In this document: one piece after another, positions 44,774 through 52,215 of the stretch
How positions within the stretch are numbered: position 1 is the stretch's first letter
Layout: every line of letters begins with the position of its first letter
Source: Vibrio tasmaniensis
Lineage (GTDB): Bacteria; Pseudomonadota; Gammaproteobacteria; Enterobacterales; Vibrionaceae
Reading direction: 5' to 3'
NCBI RefSeq assembly: GCF_024347635.1
Contig: NZ_AP025511.1
Span: 868,001-932,000 of the forward strand
DNA length: 64,000 nt
The notes under the pieces: model-generated
The model's input: only the letters and a program-made list of their open reading frames with translations
Database searches by the model: none
Told to the model about the DNA's origin: nothing
Translations under genes and position numbers: made by a program

Positions 44774-45520
44774 ATGACATCTCCGTTCTCTAACAAATCC
44801 AAAGGCTTACTACTGCTCGTTTTAAGTTTGTCTTCTCTCGTACCGTTTTTGATCTTTGGATCTTATTTTGACCTTGGGGCTGCGGTTTCGCCTTTCCAAG
44901 GCGCCTTCATAACGTTTGTGACTTACTCGGCGGGTAATCAAGGGTTCTTGGTAACGCTAGCTGTTTTGTCTTTGGTATTGCTCACGATGAAATTCTCCAA
45001 AGCTAAGCTCGTCAGCCTTTGTATGCAGCTCGGCTTGTTGTTGGTTCTCAGCTTTGCAGCAAAAACTTTCTTAAAGCACTCTACAGAAAGCCCGCGCCCT
45101 TATTCTGAGTATTTGGTGACGCAAGAAGTCGTTGAAATGCCAGAGCTGTTTTACGAACTGCCATTGGTAGAAAAGAACGCAGCGATTGCATCTGTGCAAG
45201 ATAAGGTGAGTGAGTGGCGAACACGTCATTGGCTAGGTGAAACTGACTATTCTTTCCCATCTGGGCACATGATTTTCGTTGGCGTGTGTCTGGCGTTCTT
45301 TGGCGGCTTGTTCCTGGAAGCGAAACGTTTTTACTTAGTCGGCGGTTTGCTAGTTTGGGCTGGTGGTGTCGCCTATAGCCGCGTTTGGCTTGGTATGCAC
45401 CGCCCTGAAGACTTAGCCGGATCTATCGCCTTTGCGGGGTTAATTTATCTATTGGTGCCGCTTATCTCAGAGCAAAAAATAGAACGCTATTTACCTGAAT
45501 TTTTGAAACAGACTTCTTAG
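44774..45520 (+). CDS. pgpB: PAP2-family phosphatase, PgpB type
   Basis: The 248-residue protein has six membrane helices and the three PAP2 phosphatase motifs: KHSTESPRP near residue 100, FPSGHM near 160, and SRVWLGMHRPEDL near 205. It should remove phosphate from phosphatidylglycerophosphate and undecaprenyl pyrophosphate at the periplasmic face, linking it to phospholipid and cell-wall synthesis. Length fits E. coli PgpB (about 254). The assignment to PgpB over other PAP2 enzymes is by length and motif spacing. No ribosome site is obvious. Confidence 0.82.
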   Translation: MTSPFSNKSKGLLLLVLSLSSLVPFLIFGSYFDLGAAVSPFQGAFITFVTYSAGNQGFLVTLAVLSLVLLTMKFSKAKLVSLCMQLGLLLVLSFAAKTFLKHSTESPRPYSEYLVTQEVVEMPELFYELPLVEKNAAIASVQDKVSEWRTRHWLGETDYSFPSGHMIFVGVCLAFFGGLFLEAKRFYLVGGLLVWAGGVAYSRVWLGMHRPEDLAGSIAFAGLIYLLVPLISEQKIERYLPEFLKQTS

Positions 45521-45574
45521 GGATCCTTCCTCACGGCAAAAAGAAGGGCTCAGATTAACAATACGTGATAAACG

Positions 45575-45937
45575 TTATTGATTGAGCCCTAGTTCTGCTT
45601 GTTTCTTTTTGGTTAGCCCTAATGAAACAATTCGGTGTGATTCAGTGAGGTAATATCTTAGCTCCTCATCCCTTTCTGATGTGCTATCAAAAAGCTGAAT
45701 CCACTTCATTCCGCGCGAAGCAAAGTAGGGCGCGGGTTTATATCCCTGCTCTTCTTTGAGAAAATCAAAATTCTGATCGGATGCCTTGAAGATAAATGCA
45801 GGCTCATCTTTCGGTCCCCAACCACCAATCGCAAACACCTTGCCACCTACTTTCCAAACGTGCGAGTTGTTCCACTGCATCACATAGCTAGTGGCAGGTT
45901 GTGACTCGCAGAATGCATTGAATTCGTCGTAAGTCAT
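45575..45937 (-). CDS. MmcQ/YjbR family protein
   Basis: This 120-residue protein matches the YjbR fold family: MTYDEFNAFCESQPATSY at the start, VWKVGGKVFAIGG near residue 27, and the C-terminal YYLTESHRIVSLGLTKKKQ. The fold binds DNA in a CyaY-like manner in structural studies, but no cellular role is firmly known. It is soluble. It follows pgpB in converging orientation, 54 bases apart. Confidence 0.88.
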   Translation of the reverse strand: MTYDEFNAFCESQPATSYVMQWNNSHVWKVGGKVFAIGGWGPKDEPAFIFKASDQNFDFLKEEQGYKPAPYFASRGMKWIQLFDSTSERDEELRYYLTESHRIVSLGLTKKKQAELGLNQ

Positions 45938-46014
45938 AGAACGTCCTTTTTATCTATTAGGTGTTTGATCTGTTTTGGTTTTCTAAGAATTTCTCTTCTT
46001 CCCGGTCTTTATCG

Positions 46015-46740
46015 CTAACCAGCTAACCCCTGCCAGATTGCAGTAAAACCACTGATAGAACATAGCAGCAATGAACCAATGCGTATCTTCTCTTTAGGGA
46101 TGCTTTGTGTCGTCATCAATGCCACTTTGTAACCCAACCAAGCCGCAGGCAGTAACGGGATTGTGATGATCAAATGGTGCATAGTGAAGAAGCCTATAGG
46201 GATCTGTACCAGTAATGAAATGATGGAACTAAATACGAAAAAGGCAGACAAGTTACCACGCAGTTGATTGGCATCTTGGTGTTGCAGCAGTAGCGCCATC
46301 GGTGGACCACCAATACCAGAACTGGTGCCAAAGAACCCAGAGAAGAACCCTGCAATACCCATCTTGATCGGGGTTGGTTCGAGTCTGAATGGTAGTAGGC
46401 TAACAATCACGGCAAATACCACCAATAAACCTAACCACAGAGACAGCACGCTTGTTGAAACCATCACCAGCAAGGCACCGCCTGCCAGTGAGCCTGGAAT
46501 GCGTCCTAGTAATGCGATTTTTAATCCGCCAATAGAGATGTTCGCTCGATGTTTAAAAGCGTTGAATAACGAGATAAATAGGCCAATTAAACAGATAGGT
46601 GCAGGTACATAGTCTGGAGAGACTAAAAACAGCAGTGGGGCTGCAACAATAGCCAAACCAAAGCCGATTGCGGTTTGCACAAACGAGCCAGCAAAAATGA
46701 GTGCCATTGCGATAAGGACAGTCTGATCTAGGTATTCCAT
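46015..46740 (-). CDS. TauE/SafE family permease
   Basis: The 241-residue membrane protein has about eight helices and the TauE/SafE pattern: FAGSFVQTAIGFGLAIVAAP near the start and GFFSGFFGTSSGIGGPPMAL in the second half. The family exports sulfite, sulfoacetate or other sulfur-containing anions. The substrate here is unknown and no sulfur genes adjoin it. A ~225-base gap with a terminator separates it from the upstream MFS gene. Confidence 0.85.
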   Translation of the reverse strand: MEYLDQTVLIAMALIFAGSFVQTAIGFGLAIVAAPLLFLVSPDYVPAPICLIGLFISLFNAFKHRANISIGGLKIALLGRIPGSLAGGALLVMVSTSVLSLWLGLLVVFAVIVSLLPFRLEPTPIKMGIAGFFSGFFGTSSGIGGPPMALLLQHQDANQLRGNLSAFFVFSSIISLLVQIPIGFFTMHHLIITIPLLPAAWLGYKVALMTTQSIPKEKIRIGSLLLCSISGFTAIWQGLAG

Positions 46741-46867
46741 AAGCCTGCGGGTTAGTTTTAAAGGAGCGAGTGAGTACTATAAATTAAAACGAAAAGAATA
46801 GTCTTAATATTCATTGAGCTTTGTGCAAGTTTCGCTAGTTATCATTTCGATTATAACGACCAACAAA

Positions 46868-46917
46868 AAAGCGAGTGAATATCTCAGGATACTTCCTTTC
46901 AATATTCACTCGCTTTA
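46868..46917 (-). terminator. Terminator of the MFS gene
   Basis: AAAGCGAGTGAATAT and ATATTCACTCGCTTT form a 15-bp stem around a 19-base loop; the minus strand then runs into TTT. Confidence 0.8.
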
Positions 46918-46965
46918 TTGGAACGACTTGTTGTTTACGCTAGTGGGGGGAGTCTGCGTATAACG

Positions 46966-48177
46966 TTAAGCCATTGCCAATTTCAGTCGCTCAATCGGCT
47001 TGTCGTTGATCGGTAAATGGATAAGCGCTGCCGCAAATGCCAGTACCACTGTTGACCACCAGATTGGCTCGTAAGATCCGTAGTAATCGTAAATACGACC
47101 ACCAACCCAAGCGCCTAAGAAGCTACCCACTTGGTGAGTAAAGAACACCAAGCCGTAAAGCGTCGACAGGTAACGAGCACCGAAGATCTGACGAACTAAG
47201 CCAGACGTTAGCGGAACCGTACCCAACCAACAGAAACCAATCGCCCCACCAAAGATAGCAGCCGTTGATTCCGTTACTGGTAGAGTGACAAACGCGCCGA
47301 TAACTACAGTACGCACTAAGTACAGTGCAGACATAACGTGGCGCTTGCTGAACTTGTCGCCCATCACACCCCAGAAGTAAGACCCGAAGATGTTGAAGAT
47401 GCCAACGTAAGCCAGTGCCATAGCAGCGCTGCTCGCAGGCAAGTTCTTATCTGCTAAGTAGCTAGGTAAGTGCGTTGCGATAAACATTACATGGAAACCA
47501 CACACAAAGAAGCCCGCGTGAATTAACCAGTAACCTTTATGAGCAAACGCTTCAGACAGTGCTTCTTTCAGTGTTTGGTTCTCTTCTGCTTGCGCTTGTT
47601 TGTTTAAGGCTGCTTTAGGCGCTCGCATAAACAGGGCAAAAGAGATCATGAAACAACACAGCACGCCAAACACTTGCATTGCACTCTGCCAATCAAATTC
47701 GTTCAACATGTATTGCGCGCCCGGAATCACCGCGAACATACCAAATGAACCTGCGGCCGTGGTTAAGCCAAACGCTTTAGCCGCGTGCTCTGCCGGTACT
47801 ACTTTCGCTACTGCGCCAAGCACGATCACATAACTTGTCGCGCTTAACCCAAGGCCAACCAGTGCACCTAGTGAAACGTAAAGCATGCTCGATTCGGTAG
47901 AAATTGAGGTAAGAAGTAAACCTAAACCGTAAGCACATGCGCCAGCAATAATGATGCGTCTGGCTCCCCATTTGTCAGCTGCCATACCAACAAATGGCTG
48001 GAACACGCCGAACAATAGATTTTGTAGCGCAATCGCGAAGCTGAAAAACTCGCGACCTGTGCCGAAATGCTCTGAAATTGGCATCATGAAAATGCCGAAT
48101 GATTGTCTGATCCCTAGACTGATAATAAGTGTGCCTATCCCAAGCCATACCAGTAAAGGAAAACGGAAAATGCTCAT
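46966..48177 (-). CDS. MFS transporter, oxalate/formate or monocarboxylate type
   Basis: The 403-residue protein has twelve helices and the MFS motif A variant GMAADKWGARRIIIAGA after helix 2. The opening GTLIISLGIRQSFGIFMMPI is typical of the OFA/MCT-like bacterial transporters. It likely moves a small carboxylate or another anionic solute. It lies 15 bases after a small His-rich membrane protein gene on the same strand and probably shares its promoter, which raises metal or metal-chelate transport as an alternative. AAGAG lies seven bases before the ATG. Confidence 0.82.
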   Translation of the reverse strand: MSIFRFPLLVWLGIGTLIISLGIRQSFGIFMMPISEHFGTGREFFSFAIALQNLLFGVFQPFVGMAADKWGARRIIIAGACAYGLGLLLTSISTESSMLYVSLGALVGLGLSATSYVIVLGAVAKVVPAEHAAKAFGLTTAAGSFGMFAVIPGAQYMLNEFDWQSAMQVFGVLCCFMISFALFMRAPKAALNKQAQAEENQTLKEALSEAFAHKGYWLIHAGFFVCGFHVMFIATHLPSYLADKNLPASSAAMALAYVGIFNIFGSYFWGVMGDKFSKRHVMSALYLVRTVVIGAFVTLPVTESTAAIFGGAIGFCWLGTVPLTSGLVRQIFGARYLSTLYGLVFFTHQVGSFLGAWVGGRIYDYYGSYEPIWWSTVVLAFAAALIHLPINDKPIERLKLAMA

Positions 48178-48192
48178 TCTAATACTCTTAAA

Positions 48193-48417
48193 TTAATGGT
48201 GGTGTGAGTGGTCTTGCTCTGATATGGGTTGTTCAGTCATATCATGGTGATGCTCGTGATCGGAGTGCTCATGCGCTGACTGCTGGTGGCAGCCACTGCT
48301 CACGGCATGCTGAGCCAAGAGATCAATCAATGGCTGACTGTGATGCACAATAACCAAACTAATGACGAGAAATAGCGTCATTCTGGCCAGTTGGGCAAAA
48401 AGAGATTGTGAAAACAT
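48193..48417 (-). CDS. Small His-rich membrane-anchored protein
   Basis: The 74-residue protein has one membrane segment (residues 10-28) and a C-terminal tail in which about a third of the residues are His (HEHSDHEHHHDMTEQ, ending DHSHHH), along with one Cys (SSGCHQQ). Such a tail binds Ni, Co, Zn or Cu. It lies upstream of the MFS gene, with 15 bases between them, so co-expression is likely. I do not recognise the family. It could deliver metal to, or sense metal for, the neighbouring transporter. Confidence 0.65.
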   Translation of the reverse strand: MFSQSLFAQLARMTLFLVISLVIVHHSQPLIDLLAQHAVSSGCHQQSAHEHSDHEHHHDMTEQPISEQDHSHHH

Positions 48418-48813
48418 AAGGTGTTTACATGCGCTCTATGTTGTAAGAAGTCGCGCATCATAATGACGAGTGAGATATGTATCAAATGACCATTTGTGAT
48501 TTAGTCTATGCGTTTTATGCATAGATTTATGCATCGCTGGAATTGGGATGAAACATGACCAATAAATAGGAAAACTCTAAACTAGCTGATTCAACGGTAG
48601 AAGCGTGTAATTCAGAATGGAAACTTGGTTTCATGCTCGTAACTAATTGCTTTATTGAGATATTTCACAAAGCTGTAAAAACTAATATACAAACTAATCA
48701 CCTCGCAAGATCGGCTGTTCGCTCGACTTATCTGCTAAACATCGTAAATTTGGATATAAATCGTTTCAAACTACTGAAATGCGATGTTAAAAGATTCAGG
48801 GAGAGTCATTCAC
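48418..48813. other. AT-rich intergenic region between divergent units
   Basis: No gene is supported in this 396-base stretch. It must contain promoters for the His-rich protein/MFS unit and the YitT gene. An open frame at 48633-48821 has no family match and overlaps the YitT start; I do not call it. Confidence 0.4.
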
Positions 48814-49428
48814 ATGGATAAAGATCATAGCCTTCGCGAAAATTTACTGGCACTGCTCTTAGGTAGCGCATTGGTTTCACTCGGCGTTATCTTTTTCAAT
48901 CAAGTCGGTTTGCTCACCGGAGGCACGGCTGGTCTAGCAATTTTCATTACCAAAGTAACAGATCTAAGCTTTGGCCAAGTGTTCTTCGCGCTTAATTTAC
49001 CTTTCTATATTCTGTCGGTTGCTCGTATGGGCTGGCGTTTCACCATCAATACCTTTATTGCCGTTTCGATTGTCTCGTTCGCCGTGGATCATTTGTATCA
49101 CGTGATTCAGATTGCTGAAATCCATGCATTGTATGCAGCTTTGCTTGGTGGTGGCTTAATTGGTACCGGCATGTTGGTGATTTTCCGTCACAAAATGAGC
49201 TTAGGTGGCTTCAATATTCTGGCGTTGTTCTTACAAGAACGTTTTGGAATTCGAGCGGGTAAGGTTCAGATGGCACTGGACTGCACGATTGTCGTGCTTT
49301 CACTGTTTATTGTTGATGTGTCCTTGGTTCTATTGTCTGTGCTTGGTGCGATAGTCACCAACTTGATTCTAGCAATGAATCATAAACCGGGGCGCTATCA
49401 AGCAGTTGTTAAAGCGGAAGCAGCGTAG
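48814..49428 (+). CDS. YitT family membrane protein (DUF161)
   Basis: The 204-residue protein has about six helices and the YitT features NQVGLLTGGTAGLAIFITK near residue 30 and RHKMSLGGFNILALFLQERF in the second half. It lacks the cytoplasmic DUF2179 domain of the longer Bacillus proteins. A role in transport is presumed, with no known substrate. ATG at 48814 has GGAGA nine bases before; a longer frame from 48784 is not supported. Confidence 0.85.
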   Translation: MDKDHSLRENLLALLLGSALVSLGVIFFNQVGLLTGGTAGLAIFITKVTDLSFGQVFFALNLPFYILSVARMGWRFTINTFIAVSIVSFAVDHLYHVIQIAEIHALYAALLGGGLIGTGMLVIFRHKMSLGGFNILALFLQERFGIRAGKVQMALDCTIVVLSLFIVDVSLVLLSVLGAIVTNLILAMNHKPGRYQAVVKAEAA

Positions 49429-49523
49429 TAAGTGGAAGCAGAGTAGCGAGGTTCGCTCAAGCATTAGATTCGCTTAAGTACTAAGTTTGCTGAAGCAAGG
49501 TGATTTACAGATTATGAAAACAA

Positions 49524-49552
49524 CAAAGCCAGCATCAATTGCTGGCTTTGTT
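49524..49552. terminator. Bidirectional terminator between yitT-type gene and sigZ
   Basis: CAAAGCCAGCA and TGCTGGCTTTG form an 11-bp stem; T-rich sequence follows on the plus strand. Confidence 0.7.
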
Positions 49553-49575
49553 GTATTTGAATAACAGGTTCGAGT

Positions 49576-49599
49576 TAGTTATTAGTTATTAGTTATTAG
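49576..49599. repeat. Tandem heptamer TAGTTAT x3 at the sigZ stop codon
   Basis: Three exact copies of TAGTTAT run from 49576 to 49596 and are followed by TAG. The array touches the stop codon of the minus-strand sigZ gene at 49596-49598. Confidence 0.9.
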
Positions 49600-50195
49600 C
49601 AGTTGCTGCAATCGTTGTCTGGTTTGAGCTCGCAGTCAATCACATTGCCTTGTTGATCAAGTGACAGGTTACAGCACTCTTCAAACAAGCTTTTAAGATC
49701 CCCACGACTTTTCTGAACGCGAGACTTAACCGTTGAGTAGCTGACGTTTTGCGCCTCTGCGATCTCTTTCTGGCTTTGGCCTTTGATATCGACAGCGAGC
49801 AGTAACGATGAACTTTGTTCTGGCAGTGCCTGAATAAAAGGTTCAATACACAATGAGAGCTTCTGCTTAAATTCAGAGTCGTGGTCTAAATCGGTAAACC
49901 ACAGATCTTCAGCATCAATTTGGCTATCACGTTGTTGGCGTGCATGTTTACGGTAGAAGTCGATAATGGTGTTGTTGGCTAACTGGAACAGCCAAGCCTT
50001 AACACTGCTCGCATCTTGTACCTTGTCTAAGTTCTGATAGGTCTTAATCAAGATATCTTGGAGCAAGTCGTCTACATCCGCAGAATTGTTGACCTTTGAA
50101 TGCAGGAATGACTTTAATGCTTGCTGATACTCGCCCCAGACTTGTTCGAGCTTTAAAGGTGCCTTATTCAAAGGTGCATCAGTTGCACTGTTCAT
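49596..50195 (-). CDS. sigZ: RNA polymerase sigma factor, SigZ type
   Basis: The 199-residue protein has an ECF layout: region 2 with DVDDLLQDILIKTYQNLDKV and WLFQLANNTIIDFYRKHARQ, and region 4 with SQKEIAEAQNVSYSTVKSRV. It matches SigZ as known from E. coli-related and Shewanella-type genomes. The C-terminal tail adds cysteines, EECCNL and DCSNC, not part of the usual sigma fold. The gene overlaps the arsR-type gene upstream by 17 bases, so both are made together, and no classical anti-sigma gene is present; the ArsR protein or the tail cysteines may sense the signal (inference). Confidence 0.88.
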   Translation of the reverse strand: MNSATDAPLNKAPLKLEQVWGEYQQALKSFLHSKVNNSADVDDLLQDILIKTYQNLDKVQDASSVKAWLFQLANNTIIDFYRKHARQQRDSQIDAEDLWFTDLDHDSEFKQKLSLCIEPFIQALPEQSSSLLLAVDIKGQSQKEIAEAQNVSYSTVKSRVQKSRGDLKSLFEECCNLSLDQQGNVIDCELKPDNDCSNC

Positions 50196-50475
50196 TTACG
50201 CAACACTCGTCTTGTAAGAAATCAATCACACCTTCTAGGCACTCATACTCCGCCACGCAGAATAGAGTTCTTCCTTCTCGTCTCTGGCTGATGAGGCCTG
50301 CAGACGCTAGGCTTGAAATGTGGTGAGACAAGGTAGAACCAGGGATACCGAGCTCTTCTTGTAGGCCGCCAACTGCAATGCCTTGGTAGCCAGCTTTAAC
50401 GACACTCTTATAAATAGTTAGGCGAATAGGGTGACCCAACTCTTTAAGTGCTTTCGCTACGACTTCTAAGTTCAT
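50179..50475 (-). CDS. ArsR/SmtB family regulator
   Basis: This 98-residue winged-helix protein begins MNLEVVAKALKELGHPIRLT and has a recognition helix in GIPGSTLSHHISSLASAGLI, then the wing QRREGRTLFCVAEYE. The C terminus ends DECCVNEQCN, a three-cysteine cluster that could bind a metal or metalloid. It heads the unit with sigZ and is divergent from a permease gene. A perfect inverted repeat lies 20 bases before its start and is the likely operator. Inducer unknown; arsenical or thiol-reactive compounds fit the cysteines. Confidence 0.9.
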   Translation of the reverse strand: MNLEVVAKALKELGHPIRLTIYKSVVKAGYQGIAVGGLQEELGIPGSTLSHHISSLASAGLISQRREGRTLFCVAEYECLEGVIDFLQDECCVNEQCN

Positions 50476-50494
50476 ATTAACTCCTCAAGATTTA

Positions 50495-50514
50495 ATTTCG
50501 ATATTAGTCGAAAT
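50495..50514. promoter_or_regulatory. ArsR-type operator, perfect inverted repeat
   Basis: ATTTCGATATTAGTCGAAAT has 7-bp arms (ATTTCGA and TCGAAAT) around a six-base centre, 20 bases upstream of the arsR start. Confidence 0.65.
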
Positions 50515-50581
50515 GTGGTTTAAATACAAATGTAAAGACCGTAATTTATTAAGTTATTGAAAAACAAACCCTTTAAAAATT

Positions 50582-50655
50582 ATTTCTACTTTTGTCGAAA
50601 TAAAACTTGATCTGTTACGAGATATTTCTATAATTCGAGAATATTCGAAATTAAG
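50582..50655. promoter_or_regulatory. Further ArsR-type half-sites before the permease gene
   Basis: ATTTCTACTTTTGTCGAAAT at 50582-50601 keeps the arms of the operator beside arsR with two changes. TTCGAGAATATTCGAAAT at about 50634-50651 is a third related site. They lie in the promoter region of the permease gene, so one regulator may control both directions. Confidence 0.5.
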
Positions 50656-50708
50656 GGTTGGTTACTTTTCTCATAGAGTCCGGCCTTCAATCCAGTTTGG
50701 AGTTAATT

Positions 50709-51809
50709 ATGAGCAATGAAATGTTAACAATGCTAAAAGACGCACTTGATATGTTCGCCTTCTTAGCAGTAGAGCTAATCATCCTTTTCTTGGCGATCAG
50801 CTACATTGTTGGGATTCTGCAAGAGTTTCTTACGCCAGAAAAGATTCAATCGATTCTGAGCTCGCGTAACGGCAAGGGTTATGTGGTTGCAGCGCTACTA
50901 GGTGCGATTACGCCTTTCTGTTCATGTTCGACGATCCCTTTCCTTAAAGGATTGCTGCGTGCACGAGCGGGTTTTGGTCCAATGATGGTGTTCCTATTCG
51001 GTAGCCCACTATTGAACCCAGTGATCATTGGTTTGTTCGTGATTACGTTCGGCTGGCAAGTTGCAGTGTTCTACTTCTTAGTCGCAATGACGGTATCGGT
51101 AGTGGCAGGTTACGCACTTGAGAAGCTTGGCTTTGAGCGTTACGTAAAACCTGAAGCGTATGAATCGACAGGTTCTGCTTCAAGCTGTGGCACTAGCTGT
51201 GGTGATTCTGCTCCTAAGAAAGCAGCGCCAGCGAAGGCAGAGTCTTCATGTGGAACAAGTGCATGTGGTGAACCTGCACCAGTAATGGCGAAAGAGACAT
51301 CTTGCTGCGATTCTAAAAAAGAAGAACCACAAGTCACTGTTTCATGCTGCTCAACGGATGGTAGCGCAACGGCTGAAATCGTAGAGAAGAAAGAGCCTAG
51401 CCGTTGGATGAGAATTTGGTTCTCAACTTGGAAAGACTTCAAACAAGTTTTCCCTTACCTAATGATGGGTATCGCGATTGGTTCATTCATCTACGGCTTC
51501 ATTCCTACAGACCTAATTGCAGAATACGCTGGTGAAGGTATGTGGTATGCGATTCCTGTAGCGGCTGTAATTGGTATTCCACTGTACATTCGTGCTGAAG
51601 CAGTAATCCCACTAAGTGCTGCTCTAGTACAAAAAGGTATGGCGCTAGGTTCGGTAATGGCATTGATCATTGGTAGTGCGGGTGCAAGTTTGACTGAAGT
51701 TATCCTGCTTAAATCAATCTTCAAAAACCAAATGATTGCAGCATTCCTATTCGTTATCCTAAGCATGGCGATGGGTGCAGGCTTCCTATACAGCTTCATC
51801 TTTGGTTAA
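50709..51809 (+). CDS. YraQ/ArsP-type permease with cysteine-rich loop
   Basis: The 366-residue membrane protein has about eight helices of the PF03773 permease family, with the conserved ITPFCSCSTIPFLKGLLRAR near residue 70 and a matching second-half repeat (YIRAEAVIPLSAAL). Between the halves lies a long cytoplasmic loop (about 155-235) packed with cysteine motifs: SSCGTSCGD, SSCGTSACG, TSCCDSK and VSCCST. Relatives include ArsP, an exporter of trivalent organoarsenicals. ATG at 50709 has GGAG six bases upstream; the frame opens 17 codons earlier without support. It is divergent from arsR-sigZ. Confidence 0.88.
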   Translation: MSNEMLTMLKDALDMFAFLAVELIILFLAISYIVGILQEFLTPEKIQSILSSRNGKGYVVAALLGAITPFCSCSTIPFLKGLLRARAGFGPMMVFLFGSPLLNPVIIGLFVITFGWQVAVFYFLVAMTVSVVAGYALEKLGFERYVKPEAYESTGSASSCGTSCGDSAPKKAAPAKAESSCGTSACGEPAPVMAKETSCCDSKKEEPQVTVSCCSTDGSATAEIVEKKEPSRWMRIWFSTWKDFKQVFPYLMMGIAIGSFIYGFIPTDLIAEYAGEGMWYAIPVAAVIGIPLYIRAEAVIPLSAALVQKGMALGSVMALIIGSAGASLTEVILLKSIFKNQMIAAFLFVILSMAMGAGFLYSFIFG

Positions 51810-51857
51810 TCAGGCCGATTCTGAGATAACACCATCTATACCGAGAGATAGATAATC

Positions 51858-51888
51858 AAAAGAGCTCACTTAGTTGAGCTCTTTTTTT
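51858..51888 (+). terminator. Terminator after the permease gene
   Basis: AAAAGAGCTCA and TGAGCTCTTTT form an 11-bp stem followed by TTTTG. Confidence 0.88.
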
Positions 51889-52215
51889 GTTTAGGTGGTC
51901 AAAAAAGCATGGGCATTAGGCTTAATTTGTTTGAAAACGCTATTCTTCCGGAAGTACTGCAATCGAAATTAACACTCATCAACACCTATTTTTTGATTTG
52001 AATGTAACCGATTTGATAACAACCATTAACAGTATTCATGTTTCGCTGGTGTTAATTAATTGGTGGGCTTATTTAATCTTTTTGGCTAATGATTGGACGG
52101 TTTTCATATCGATATCTAGTATTTGTATAAGGGTAAATAATGCAATAGCATCGCTCGAAATTTCAAATGTTACGTTTATTTGACGGTGATAGCGTCAAGA
52201 AATTGGAGTTAATGA
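51889..52215. other. AT-rich leader of the polysaccharide-type operon
   Basis: No gene is supported. The stretch is richer in A and T than its surroundings and must hold the promoter for the operon that follows. A small inverted repeat TTGACG/CGTCAA at 52180-52198 lies just before the ribosome site. Confidence 0.4.

Noticed and set aside
48633..48821. 62-codon frame before the YitT gene
   Set aside because: No family features, no clear ribosome site, and it runs into the YitT coding start.
51998..52183. 61-codon frame before the zinc-ribbon/GGDEF gene
   Set aside because: Hydrophobic but AT-driven composition, no ribosome site, no recognisable family; more likely the operon leader.
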